This document shows, piece by piece, positions 1 to 8,624 of a stretch of DNA of 39,132 bases. Origin of the DNA: Prevotellaceae bacterium (lineage in GTDB: Bacteria > Bacteroidota > Bacteroidia > Bacteroidales > UBA932); the NCBI GenBank assembly GCA_031275825.1, contig JAISOH010000119.1, positions 1 to 39,132 of the forward strand. The letters are read 5' to 3'. Numbering within the stretch: the first letter of the stretch is position 1; each line of letters opens with the position of its first letter. The notes beneath the pieces were generated by a model. The model did not search any database. It saw only the letters and a list, made by a program, of their open reading frames with translations, and was not told where the DNA came from. The translations under genes and the position numbers were made by a program.

Positions 1-830
1 TGGCTTAACTGACGTTCGTACTCTGCAATTTCGTTATTACGCTGTATTGTAAGTTCTATGATTTGTTGCTGCATTTGCATGATATTCAGTTCGGTTGAAG
101 TTAAATTTGCATCAAATCCCGTTTTGGTATTTTCGGTTTGCAAACTGTTTCGTACCGAATTTTCGTATTCCGATTTTGATATTATGCCTTTTGCGTACAA
201 TATCGAATCGCGGGTTAAACTGCTGTATTCATAGCCTAAATCTTTACCCAGAATTTTTTGCTGCTCTGTGAGTTGCCGATGATATTTTGTGTTTTTACTG
301 ATTTGCTGTTGCAGCAGGTTTTTTTTCTGATTTGTATAATCTGTTGTAATATAATGACGATAATCCATGCAAAGCAACTTGAATGCTTCGTAATTTGACT
401 GCAAATCGCCAAGATTATAATCGGTTTCCAGCCATTTTTCAAATACCGTTTCCGAAAAATTCTTTTTATACGACTGACTCAAACTGTCTTCTATTGCACG
501 CACAGCCTCATAATCGGCAGTATTGTACAGTAAGGCTATCATGTCATTTTTTCTTACGTTTTGTTCATCGGCAACAAAGATTGTGTCGATACGACCTTCG
601 GCGCGGGCAATTAAATCGGCAGGCGGATTTAATGTTGTAATAATTACGGGTGCATCAACGGTTTGCGGATATTTTATAAAATAACAGCCGATTAAAATCC
701 CGACAAAAATCAAAAAAATAACCGTTATTCCACGGCGAACTATCCACGATGGCAATTTGCCGAGAATATCGCTTGCCTCTTCGCTGTGAAAATATATTTC
801 AGCATTTGATTTTTGCTCTTCGTTTGACAT
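1..830 (-). CDS. HlyD-family membrane fusion protein, N-terminal part (runs off the window)
   Basis: The minus-strand frame is open from an ATG at 828-830 to the window edge (about 276 codons, C-terminus missing). Residues 1-30 are cytoplasmic, followed by one membrane span (about 33-53). A short lipoyl-like beta segment with the typical DGRIDTIFV-like pattern (here EGRIDTIFVADEQNV) comes next, then a long helical coiled-coil region rich in Gln, Lys and Glu. This is the build of periplasmic adaptors in type I / bacteriocin-type ABC export. The preceding gene remnant is a SPASM peptide maturase 22 nt upstream, so the pair looks like the tail of a RiPP maturation and export operon (inference). 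The expected peptidase-containing ABC transporter is not in the window. The assignment rests on architecture, not on a search. Confidence 0.8.
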   Translation of the reverse strand, partial: MSNEEQKSNAEIYFHSEEASDILGKLPSWIVRRGITVIFLIFVGILIGCYFIKYPQTVDAPVIITTLNPPADLIARAEGRIDTIFVADEQNVRKNDMIALLYNTADYEAVRAIEDSLSQSYKKNFSETVFEKWLETDYNLGDLQSNYEAFKLLCMDYRHYITTDYTNQKKNLLQQQISKNTKYHRQLTEQQKILGKDLGYEYSSLTRDSILYAKGIISKSEYENSVRNSLQTENTKTGFDANLTSTELNIMQMQQQIIELTIQRNNEIAEYERQLS

Positions 831-852
831 TTCTTGACTTTTATATATTAAC

Positions 853-1128
853 TTACTGCGAAATTAATATTTTTTTGTGAGTTGTTAAATAAAATTTCAA
901 AAACTTTTTTTTATATCCTTTTGCTATATGACAATGTTCATTTTTATTATTACATAAAGTAGAAATTTTTTTAGGACAACTTCCGTTACAAATAGGAAAT
1001 AAACTGCAATCATAACATTTATTGCTTATTTTAATATCTGACAAATAAAATTTACTTTTCAAAAAACATGGATTGTTAATATGACCTATACATTTTTTAG
1101 GATTCCCAACATCAATATAGCATTTATA
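853..1128 (-). pseudogene. C-terminal SPASM-domain remnant of a radical-SAM peptide maturase
   Basis: The last ~90 codons of a radical-SAM/SPASM protein are readable: a VYKCYIDVGNP segment, then CYDCSLFPICNGSCP, then two further cysteines (C-N5-C spacing) before a basic helix. This Cys pattern binds the auxiliary [4Fe-4S] clusters in peptide-modifying radical-SAM enzymes. The radical-SAM barrel with its CxxxCxxC motif is absent. Reading upstream in the same frame, the sequence passes at about 1126-1145 into a different protein (the T6SS effector remnant) and then a TGA. An internal Met at 1062 could mimic a small gene, but the homologous pattern starts before it. The stop lies 22 nt from the HlyD start, so the two were probably one operon. 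The maturase cannot be functional as it stands. Confidence 0.65.
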
Positions 1129-1551
1129 TACACTGTCATCTGCATATTGTATTTCTTGCGGATTAATATAATATTCTCATTCCGGTATAGGTCCTTCGTC
1201 TTTCATTGCCTGTCTTTTCTTACTATAATCAAAATTACCTTTTATTAGTCTTCCGGAAACGGCTTTATGGATTTCATTCTTTTTTACAACTCTTAATAAT
1301 AATAATTTCCCATCAAAGTGAAGACTAATGGATTCTTCCATTTGTATTTTCGTCTTTTGACTTACTTTTTCATCAAATTGATTTAGGCAAGTCATTACAA
1401 TTATTTCCTGCCCATTCTTTTTTATCTTAATTTTTACCTTTTCTCCTTTTCCATTCAATGTTTCCTGTTTTCCATCAACTTTTACCGCCCATTTTACATT
1501 GTCTCGGTCAGTGTTGCTTACTTTAGATTTGTTATAACGCGTTACTTTATA
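1129..1551 (-). pseudogene. Broken T6SS-associated effector (DUF2778/L,D-transpeptidase-like) remnant
   Basis: Two parts can be read. The upstream part (about 1551-1390) has an Ig-like segment with VKWAVKVDGK and EIIVMTCLNQ, a pattern I associate with Bacteroidota T6SS cargo proteins. The downstream part has ISLHFDGKLLLLRV, HKAVSGR, FDYSKK and GPIPE-stop-EYYINPQEIQ, which matches the beginning of the DUF2778 (tlde1-like) cell-wall-targeting domain, whose usual text is GPIPEGxYYINP. The TGA at 1177-1179 therefore most simply reflects GGA to TGA. The catalytic His/Cys part of the domain is missing because the sequence is joined to SPASM sequence at about 1126-1145. No ATG opens the frame; a TAA at 1552-1554 ends the upstream reading. 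The family call comes from remembered motifs. Confidence 0.55.
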
Positions 1552-1563
1552 TTATGCTTTTTG

Positions 1564-2167
1564 TCAGGGAAACGCCTCTGTTTCACCTGCTACCTCTTTA
1601 ACCAATGTTCTTTCTTCCTTTTCACCTAATTTTACAGGTTTGGCATTTATATCGGTAATAAACCGTTTTTTTTGGAACACCACGTTTTTGTTGTAGCGCA
1701 CGGTGGCTGGTGAAATTACGCAGTGAAGCAACATTGGGCTGCAGCCTGCAAAAGTCATAGTTTCCGACAATTCGCTTATCCATGCATCCCAAAATTCCAA
1801 ACGGCGGAATGGCATATTTTCATCTTTTGCTCTGTAAAATCCCAAAACTCCGTGCATGGCGTTGCGGGTTTTAAACCATTGATAAAAAAATTCGTCATTG
1901 CCGGTGGCTTGCATAACGATATGAAAAAGATCGCCGAAAGGCTGTCCGTGAGACTCTGTACGCATAAGGCGAATTACGGTCAAAATCATAAAGCGTCAGA
2001 AAGTACGGTTGTTCGTAGTTGGCTTCTATCTGTCCTGATTTTTTCTTCATAGTTAATAAATCTTTGGACATCCAAACTCTGTCATTCGGGTCGGGATGAA
2101 AATAATCTATTGAAAATAACAAAATGTTTCTTTCTTCGCCATCAACGGTTAATTTAATTTTACTCAT
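1564..2167 (-). pseudogene. Frameshifted Hcp/TssD-like T6SS tube protein
   Basis: The N-terminal frame starts at ATG 2165-2167 (MSKIKLTVDGEERNILLFS) and is open to 1895. The rest of a TssD-like protein is in another frame (open to the TGA at 1564-1566) with HGQPFGDLFHIVMQATGNDE, FYQWF, LEFWDAWISELSE and LHCVISPATV. The latter follows the Bacteroidota TssD pattern (GRPxGxLIxIxxESTxxxEFxxWM ... SPATxR). The switch is between about 1990 and 1950. The residues around ANYEQPYFLTLYDFD do not fit the family, so more than one indel or a mosaic origin is possible. Hcp forms the hexameric tube of T6SS and carries effectors, which fits the effector remnant just downstream. No other T6SS gene is in the window. 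Confidence 0.5.
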
Positions 2168-2246
2168 AATGAAACTAAATTTATATAATATTAACTTCTA
2201 ATTTATTGTTAATAAACGATTTATGTAACTATGAGTAATAAACCTG

Positions 2247-4118
2247 TTATTCTTTTTTCTTAATTCCGAATTTTGGATCAATCCTTACAAACAGTACGGG
2301 AAGCAAGCCGGGAACAGCGCAGATTATAACCCAAATAAAAAAGTTTTGATATCCTAAACATTCCTGCAGCCATCCGGAAAACATTCCGGGAATCATCATT
2401 CCAAGCGCCATAAATCCCGTACATATTGCATAATGCGCCGTTTTGTGTACTCCGCTGTGTTCGCAAACATAAAGCATGTAAAGCATGTACGCGGTAAATG
2501 CAAATCCGTAGCAAAACTGCTCGAAAGCAACGCACGAGCATATAATAAACAGATTGTTGGGTTGTGCATAAGATAAATATACATAAACAAAATGGGGAAT
2601 ATTTATGCCCAAAGCCATGGGCCATAGCCAGTATTTTAGTCCTTTTTTTGATGCGGCAAGACCTCCCAAAATTCCGCCTGCGGTTAACATTATCATGCCT
2701 ATTGTTCCGTATATCAATCCTAACTGTCCTGTTGTTAAACCCAAGCCGCCCGTTGTGCGGGTATCAAGCAGGAAAGGCGAAGCCATTTTTACGATTTGTG
2801 ATTCTCCAAGTCTGTAAAGCAATAAAAATGAGATGATAAGAAAAATGTTTTTCTTTGTGAAGAATGTTGCGAATGTAATAAAAAAATCCTTAAACATGAT
2901 TTTTGAACCGGTTTTGCTTGACGCCATGTCGCTTTTGGGATGCGGCAAAATAAACTTATTATATATGAAAAGAACTGTAAATAATCCGCCTAAAATGAAA
3001 AATAATATTGACCATGCAAGTTGAATATTGCCCGAAGTTCCCTTTATTGAATCTTCGGCTGACACTGCTTTTTTGTCAATCTGCACAAGCATGTAAGCAG
3101 GTTGATTAAAGTTTTTGGAGTTGAAAACCAGACGTTCGCCCGAAACTAACTTTATGTCATTATCTTTGTCCAATTGGAGGTTCAATACTATTTCCTTGTT
3201 TTCTTCGGGTCTTTTGTTCAGCATTATTCCTGCAACGGCAACGTTTCCGACAAGATTTTTTTCATTTGTATCTTTTGTTTTGGGATTGAACGTTTCTTTC
3301 AGCCAGTTGCCTAACGGTTTAGAAACGTTTCGAGTCCACCATCCGTCAGTTTTTGTTTCTTCATTATTTTTTTCAGAATTGTCTGCTGATACAAATCCCG
3401 ATTTGCTGTTATATGTTTCTACAATATTTTTGATTGAATCAAATTCGCGGGCAGTTATATTTTGAGTTGATATTTGAATATTGCCGGAAGTAACAATAAA
3501 TGCAAGTTCGTCATTTGCGGAAAGTTCAGGAACATTCGGGGCTGCCGGTAAAATTATTTCATTTTTTATATTATTGCCTGCCGTTACGTTTATTTCAACA
3601 GGTTCTAATCCTGTCCACGATTCCAGCGAACCTGCCACAATGATTAAAAGCCCCTGTCCCGTAAGCGTTGCTATTCGATAAAACGTGCTTCTTATTCCCA
3701 CAAAATATGATTGTTGGTGTTCGTTAAGGGCGAGCATGTAAAATCCATCTGCGGCAATATCGTGAGTTGCCGAGCTGAATGCCAGCAACCACATAAATAT
3801 CAGTGAAGCTTTGAAAAATACAGGCAGCGGAAGCGCAAGCGCAATTCCGCCGAAAGCGGCGCCGATAAAAATCTGCATGGTAATTATCCACCAGCGTTTT
3901 GTTTTCAATAAATCGACCAGAGGACTCCAGAATGGTTTAATAACCCAGGGCAAGTACAGCCAACCCGTATAAAGGGCAATATCGGTATTTGATATTCCAA
4001 GCCGTTTGAACATGATGACCGCCGCAGTCATCACAACAACATAAGGTATTCCTTCGGCAAAGTATAAGGCAGGTATCCAAAACCAGGGACTTTTGCCATT
4101 TTTTTTATTTTCACCCAT
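2247..4118 (-). CDS. AmpG-like MFS muropeptide transporter with large periplasmic insert
   Basis: This 623-aa inner-membrane protein of the PAT/AmpG branch of the MFS would import anhydro-muropeptides or related acyl/peptidyl compounds. The N-terminal segment WFWIPALYFAEGIPYVVV and the motif SSATHDIAADGFY in TM4 are typical of AmpG (the family writes it SATQDIAxDAxR). Five membrane segments occupy about residues 12-190. A hydrophilic insert of about 180 residues (roughly 185-365) follows, predicted periplasmic, and then seven more segments (TM6 at about 366-390 to TM12). AmpG of E. coli is shorter (about 490 aa) and has no such insert; related Bacteroidota proteins often do (from memory). The start is the ATG at 4116-4118. 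It is a single gene flanked by pseudogenes and metG in the same direction, with 150 nt to metG. Confidence 0.8.
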   Translation of the reverse strand: MGENKKNGKSPWFWIPALYFAEGIPYVVVMTAAVIMFKRLGISNTDIALYTGWLYLPWVIKPFWSPLVDLLKTKRWWIITMQIFIGAAFGGIALALPLPVFFKASLIFMWLLAFSSATHDIAADGFYMLALNEHQQSYFVGIRSTFYRIATLTGQGLLIIVAGSLESWTGLEPVEINVTAGNNIKNEIILPAAPNVPELSANDELAFIVTSGNIQISTQNITAREFDSIKNIVETYNSKSGFVSADNSEKNNEETKTDGWWTRNVSKPLGNWLKETFNPKTKDTNEKNLVGNVAVAGIMLNKRPEENKEIVLNLQLDKDNDIKLVSGERLVFNSKNFNQPAYMLVQIDKKAVSAEDSIKGTSGNIQLAWSILFFILGGLFTVLFIYNKFILPHPKSDMASSKTGSKIMFKDFFITFATFFTKKNIFLIISFLLLYRLGESQIVKMASPFLLDTRTTGGLGLTTGQLGLIYGTIGMIMLTAGGILGGLAASKKGLKYWLWPMALGINIPHFVYVYLSYAQPNNLFIICSCVAFEQFCYGFAFTAYMLYMLYVCEHSGVHKTAHYAICTGFMALGMMIPGMFSGWLQECLGYQNFFIWVIICAVPGLLPVLFVRIDPKFGIKKKE

Positions 4119-4269
4119 AATATTTTTGTTTATTTAGAAATTGATTAAAATTAAAAGAAATTATAAATGCTGTTAATCATCCTGTCGGTTATAATTTGTT
4201 TTGTGGATTTGTGATTGATAATTAAATATAAAATATAAAATATTAAACAAAACAGTAATGTGATTTTAA

Positions 4270-6309
4270 TCAGCCTATTGATGTTCCGTTTTTTACTTCT
4301 CTGTCCGGATGTATCAAAACCAGTCTGCCATCGGCATCTTCAACCGAAAGTATCATTCCTTCGCTCATTATGCCGAGTATTTTTCTCGGCTCAAAATTTG
4401 CAACAAAACAAACTTGGGTTCCAATCAGTTTTTCAGGCGAAGGATAAGACTGTGCAATGCCCGAAAGTATTGTGCGTTTTCCTGTTCCATCGTTTATTGA
4501 AAATTGCAGCAGTTTATCGGATTTGGGAACTTTTTTGCAGTCTGTAACCGTTCCCGTGCGAATGTCATTTTTCATAAAATCGTCAAACCCGATATTTGGT
4601 TTCAACGCACTGGGTTTATAATTGCCAAGTTCATTTGCTTTTTTTGTATCCAGAAGTTTTTGAATCTGTTTGTTTATTACATCATCTTCAATTTTTTCAA
4701 ACAATAATTCTGTTTTTCCCAGATTATCTCCTGCTTTGAGCAAGTCGGTTTTTCCCAGACTATCCCATTTGTATTGAGAAATATTTAGCATTTTTAACAG
4801 TTTTTGCGCTGTAAAAGGCATAAACGGTTCTATTGCTATTGTAATATTTGCGCATATTTGCAGCGATACTGCAAGTATTGCAGACACTCGTTCCATGTCT
4901 GTTTTTGCCAGTTTCCACGGTTCGGTGTCGGCAAGGTATTTGTTGCCCAAACGGGCAAGGTTCATTGTTTCTTTCAATGCTTCTCTGAAGTGATATGTTT
5001 CGATTGATTCTTCGATATTCTGTTTTATTTTAGGAATTTCGGCAAGAATTTCATCATCATAAGCGGTTGTTTGCTTTATTGCAGGAACTTTATTGTCAAA
5101 ATATTTTGCGGTCAGAACAAGGACGCGGTTTACAAAGTTTCCGAGTACGGCAACAAGTTCGCTGTTGTTGCGAGTTTGAAAATCTTTCCACGTAAAATCG
5201 TTGTCTTTTGTTTCGGGAGCGTTTGCGCACAACACATATCTCAAAACATCTTCTTTGCCTTTAAATTCTTCGAGATATTCGTGCAGCCATACAGCCCAGT
5301 TGCGCGAAGTGGACAGTTTGTCGCCTTCGAGATTCAGAAATTCGTTTGCCGGAACATTGTCGGGCAGGATATATTCTCCATGAGCTTTCAGCATTACGGG
5401 AAAAACTATGCAATGAAAAACAATGTTGTCTTTTCCGATAAAATGCACAAGTTTTGTTTCATCATCTTTCCAGTATTTTTCCCATTTGTCGGGTAAAAGT
5501 TCTATTGTATTTGAAATATATCCTATCGGAGCATCAAACCATACATATAAAACTTTGCCATGAGCGTTTTCAACCGGAACGGGAACGCCCCAGTCAAGAT
5601 CGCGACTTACTGCGCGCGGCTGCAATCCCAAATCTATCCACGATTTGCATTGTCCGTAAACATTGGTTTTCCATTCTTTATGATCTTGCAGAATCCATTT
5701 TTTGAAGAAATCTTCATATTCATTCAGCGGTAAATACCAGTGAGATGTTTCACGCAATGAAGGCGTGCTGCCGCTGATTGCCGAATGAGGATTTTTCAAT
5801 TCCATTGGGCTAAGCGTTGAGCCGCATTTTTCACATTGATCGCCGTAAGCATTTTCGTTGCCGCAATGCGGACAAACGCCTGTGATATAACGGTCGGCAA
5901 GAAACTGATGCGCTTCTTCATCATAGTACTGTTCGCATGTTTTTTCAATAAATTTGTTATTTTCATACAGTTTTCTGAAAAAATCGGAAGCCGTTTTATG
6001 ATGGATTTCAGAACTTGTTCGCGAATAAATATCAAACGAAATTCCAAAATCTTCAAACGATTTTTTTATTATCGAATGATATTTATCAACAATATCCTGA
6101 GGTTTAACGCCTTCTTTTCGAGCTTTAATAGTAATCGGAACTCCATGCTCATCGCTTCCTCCTATAAATATCACATCTTCGCCTTTTGAACGCAAATATC
6201 TGACATAAATATCGGCAGGAATGTAAACTCCGGCAAGGTGTCCTATGTGTATGGGTCCATTTGCATAAGGCAATGCCGAAGTTATCAAATATCGTTTGGC
6301 TTTGTTCAT
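4270..6309 (-). CDS. metG: Methionyl-tRNA synthetase
   Basis: MetRS charges tRNA-Met with methionine in the cytosol. The protein is 679 aa from the ATG at 6307-6309. It has the HIGH motif at about residue 20 (PIHIGHLAG), a zinc knuckle with CPHC and CEKC around residues 145-160, the WYLPL segment, the FIGKDN motif, the KMSKS-equivalent KLSTS at about 340, an anticodon-binding helical region (about 400-550) and a C-terminal tRNA-binding OB domain (about 575-679, with IRTGTV and MSEGMILS). An upstream in-frame Met at 6334-6336 is rejected because a good promoter (6326-6356) overlaps it. Fused OB domain and zinc knuckle match the usual bacterial MetG of about 680 aa. It stands as a single gene. 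Confidence 0.97.
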   Translation of the reverse strand: MNKAKRYLITSALPYANGPIHIGHLAGVYIPADIYVRYLRSKGEDVIFIGGSDEHGVPITIKARKEGVKPQDIVDKYHSIIKKSFEDFGISFDIYSRTSSEIHHKTASDFFRKLYENNKFIEKTCEQYYDEEAHQFLADRYITGVCPHCGNENAYGDQCEKCGSTLSPMELKNPHSAISGSTPSLRETSHWYLPLNEYEDFFKKWILQDHKEWKTNVYGQCKSWIDLGLQPRAVSRDLDWGVPVPVENAHGKVLYVWFDAPIGYISNTIELLPDKWEKYWKDDETKLVHFIGKDNIVFHCIVFPVMLKAHGEYILPDNVPANEFLNLEGDKLSTSRNWAVWLHEYLEEFKGKEDVLRYVLCANAPETKDNDFTWKDFQTRNNSELVAVLGNFVNRVLVLTAKYFDNKVPAIKQTTAYDDEILAEIPKIKQNIEESIETYHFREALKETMNLARLGNKYLADTEPWKLAKTDMERVSAILAVSLQICANITIAIEPFMPFTAQKLLKMLNISQYKWDSLGKTDLLKAGDNLGKTELLFEKIEDDVINKQIQKLLDTKKANELGNYKPSALKPNIGFDDFMKNDIRTGTVTDCKKVPKSDKLLQFSINDGTGKRTILSGIAQSYPSPEKLIGTQVCFVANFEPRKILGIMSEGMILSVEDADGRLVLIHPDREVKNGTSIG

Positions 6310-6325
6310 ATATAATATTTTTTTG

Positions 6326-6356
6326 CAAAAGTACATGAAAATTCAGAATTTCCAAA
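6326..6356 (-). promoter_or_regulatory. Bacteroidota-type promoter of metG
   Basis: On the minus strand the order is TTTG (6353-6356), 19 nt, TACTTTTG (6326-6333). This is an exact match to the -33 TTTG / -7 TAnnTTTG consensus of the primary Bacteroidota sigma factor, with ideal spacing. The start of transcription would be near 6318, about 9 nt ahead of the metG ATG, which settles the start codon. Confidence 0.75.
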
Positions 6357-6361
6357 TGCAT

Positions 6362-6969
6362 AAAATAAAAATCTTGACCACTTTGTTATTCTTGCATCTC
6401 AGATTTAAACTGTGATTGTTTGTAAAATGTTCAACCTGTCTCATATTCTGAAAATATTGCATTTGGTAAGATTTAATAAACGGTTAAAGGCAAGTAAATT
6501 GAGATATTGAATCATCGTTAAGGCAATGATTTCAGATATAATTTTCGTTGCCAAACCGTCAAAAGTTTTAGCGAAATTAACTGTGAATAATTAATAGTGG
6601 ATTGGTTAGTTACGCCGAACTTTGCAGGCTTCATGCTTCGATTGCGCTCGCAGTTAGCAAAGATGACCAGACATGGAGCGTCATTCCTGCGAAAGTAGGA
6701 ATCTTTCCAATCAGCGAGAGTGCGGGTCAAGTCTGCAATGACGGTTTCATTCTCAATTAATAAAATCCTGAATTTTTATTTGTTAATTTCGGCTTGTAAT
6801 TTATTATTAACAAGCAATTTGCATAATTATTAAGAAGCGGCTGATTACATACTTGTATCTGTGTATAAATCATCAATACGGTATTAATAAAAACATACAA
6901 ATGACAGGTAAAAATATCGAAATTTAATGCGTTTTGACTTCTGCAAAAAAAATGATACGGAAAATTTAT
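6362..6969. other. Intergenic region metG/hflX, no gene; contains a dispersed repeat
   Basis: About 600 bp between divergent metG and hflX. No frame here looks like a protein; the 70-codon frame at 6518-6730 reads through the hairpin repeat. The region contains a repeat unit at 6600-6742 (see the repeat entry) and otherwise AT-rich sequence without visible structure. Confidence 0.6.
6600..6742. repeat. Intergenic repeat with GTCATTCCTGC hairpin
   Basis: A perfect GNRA-capped hairpin lies at 6683-6702 (ATTCCTGC-GAAA-GTAGGAAT), and an outer pair GTCATT (6680-6685) / AATGAC (6737-6742) frames the unit. This resembles the widespread GTCATTCCTGCG...GGAATC dispersed repeat of many bacterial genomes. 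The preceding stretch (GGTTAGTTACGCCGAACTTTGCAGG, here split: GGTTAGTTACGCC then GAACTTTGCAGG) recurs with changes at 10785-10815. Confidence 0.55.
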
Positions 6970-6977
6970 TAATTTTG
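6970..6977 (+). promoter_or_regulatory. -7 box of hflX (TAATTTTG)
   Basis: This is an exact TAnnTTTG match 13 nt ahead of the TTG start. No convincing TTTG was seen 19-21 nt upstream. Transcription starting near 6984 would leave a leader of only a few nucleotides. Confidence 0.45.
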
Positions 6978-6990
6978 CAAAAAAAATATT

Positions 6991-8193
6991 TTGGAACAGA
7001 ATTCAAATAATAAAACAAAACCGTATGGCGAACGAGCCGTACTTGTTGGTGTAATTACAGGCGAGCAAAACGACCTGCAAACAAAAGAATACCTTGATGA
7101 ACTGAAATTTTTGGCAGAAACGGCAGGCGCAATCGCCGTAAAATCGTTTACGCAACGGCTTGAACGTACAAATTCAAAAACATTTGTCGGTTCGGGAAAA
7201 ATATATGAAATTTTGGGATATATCAGGGAAAATGAAATAGATATTGCAATATTTGACGATGAACTTACTCCTTCGCAACTGAAAAATATTGAGAAAATTA
7301 TGGAATGTAAAATACTTGACCGAACAAGTCTTATTCTTGATATTTTTGCAAAACGCGCAAAAACAGCCTATGCCAAAACTCAGGTAGAACTTGCGCAATA
7401 TCAATATCTGCTGCCACGTCTTACGCGAATGTGGACGCACCTCGAACGACAACGCGGAGGCGGAATAGGACGATACGGTCCCGGCGAAACACAACTCGAA
7501 ACAGATAGAAGAATTATTCTTGAACGTATATCAAAACTTAAAGAACAACTTAAAAAAATTGACAGGCAAATGGTTTCACAGCGCGGAAATCGAGGCAGTC
7601 TGGTTCGTCTTGCTCTGGTTGGCTATACCAATGTGGGAAAATCAACGTTGATGACATTATTAAGTAAATCCGAAGTATTTGTTGAAAATAAACTATTTGC
7701 TACTCTTGATACAACCGTTCGGAAAATAGTAATTGAAAATCTCCCGTTTTTACTTTCCGATACCGTTGGTTTTATTCGCAAACTGCCTGCTCAACTGATA
7801 GAATCGTTTAAGTCAACTCTCGACGAAGTTCGCGAAGCCGATGTTTTGATTCATGTTGTTGATATTTCTCATCCAAACTGCGAAGAACAGATAAACGTTG
7901 TAAAACAAACTTTGTTTGATATTGGAGCAACAAACAAACCTGTTTTTTTGGTATTCAACAAAATAGATGTATATCCATTTATCGAAAAGACAGAAGATGA
8001 TTTGACTCTGCCAACAGCCGAAAACCATTCTCTCGAACAGTTAATGAAAAGTTGGATAGCCAAAGAAAATACTCCGTGCATATTTATTTCTGCAAAAAAC
8101 AAAACCAATATTGACAGATTGCGCAACGATATTTACAAAATTGTTGCCGAAATACATGCAGGACGCTATCCGTTCAATAATTTTTTATATTGA
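6991..8193 (+). CDS. hflX: Ribosome-associated GTPase HflX
   Basis: HflX is a GTPase that binds the 50S subunit and splits or rescues stalled ribosomes under stress. The protein is 400 aa. An N-terminal HflX domain (about 15-190) includes [10 protein letters not shown] and the glycine-rich [20 protein letters not shown] loop region. The G domain has G1 GYTNVGKST (about 211), G3 DTVGF (about 258), G4 NKID (about 325) and the G5-like FISAKN. The start chosen is TTG at 6991, since it is the only start that keeps the conserved N-terminus and it follows the -7 box by 13 nt; an ATG upstream in frame is absent. It is a single gene divergent from metG. Confidence 0.93.
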   Translation: MEQNSNNKTKPYGERAVLVGVITGEQNDLQTKEYLDELKFLAETAGAIAVKSFTQRLERTNSKTFVGSGKIYEILGYIRENEIDIAIFDDELTPSQLKNIEKIMECKILDRTSLILDIFAKRAKTAYAKTQVELAQYQYLLPRLTRMWTHLERQRGGGIGRYGPGETQLETDRRIILERISKLKEQLKKIDRQMVSQRGNRGSLVRLALVGYTNVGKSTLMTLLSKSEVFVENKLFATLDTTVRKIVIENLPFLLSDTVGFIRKLPAQLIESFKSTLDEVREADVLIHVVDISHPNCEEQINVVKQTLFDIGATNKPVFLVFNKIDVYPFIEKTEDDLTLPTAENHSLEQLMKSWIAKENTPCIFISAKNKTNIDRLRNDIYKIVAEIHAGRYPFNNFLY

Positions 8194-8586
8194 TTAATTC
8201 ATGTTACGCAGGCTTGTAATTTTAAGAGTATCAAATTTTTTCCAAGCATTTTTTAAGATATTATATAGAATACAGTCGAAAATTTCAATTATATTAAAAT
8301 TAAACAGTTGATTTTTAATATTATAAATCATAATTATTTATAAAATTTTATTAGACTTTATATAATACAACCCGCTATCATAATACTTTATATAGCCGTT
8401 TATTAATGAATAAAAATTAGCGGCTAACAAGCTGGCAACCATACTTTCCTTTAATTTATCTTGACGCAAAAGAAGAAAAAAATACTGTTTTACGGACAAA
8501 ATTATCAATATTGCATAATCAAAAAAAATCAGCAGAATTTATCTGGAAAATTTTTATTCATTTATGTGTAATTGAAAATTTAATAT
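8194..8586. other. Intergenic region hflX / S9 peptidase, no gene
   Basis: About 390 bp of very AT-rich DNA. The reading frame of the downstream peptidase is open back to 8511 but lacks family sequence there. Around 8371-8450 two copies of a GCCGTTTATTAATG / TTAGCGGCTAAC-like segment could pair weakly. No gene, RNA or terminator is convincing. Confidence 0.5.
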
Positions 8587-8594
8587 TAATTTTG
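8587..8594 (+). promoter_or_regulatory. -7 box of the S9 peptidase gene (TAATTTTG)
   Basis: This exact TAnnTTTG match lies 30 nt before the ATG at 8625. It sits inside the apparent N-terminal extension of the open frame, which supports the later start codon. The upstream -33 element is not clear. Confidence 0.45.
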
Positions 8595-8624
8595 TATTCA
8601 AATATTTTATTAAAATCAATACAA

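Noticed and set aside
853..1062. Free-standing small Cys-rich protein gene
   Set aside because: The Cys pattern and the sequence before the Met are those of a SPASM C-terminus, and the frame continues upstream without a start.
4804..5496. Several plus-strand frames across metG
   Set aside because: They are shadows of the metG coding sequence, rich in Cys, Phe and His without protein-like pattern.
6310..6336. Longer metG start (upstream Met)
   Set aside because: A consensus promoter covers this stretch and the conserved protein begins at the ATG 6307-6309.
8194..8510. tRNA or small RNA in the AT-rich gap after hflX
   Set aside because: No cloverleaf, T-loop consensus or strong stem with T-run could be found.
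8511..8624. N-terminal extension of the S9 peptidase
   Set aside because: The Met at 8625 opens a proper lipoprotein signal, and a TAATTTTG box lies inside the extension.
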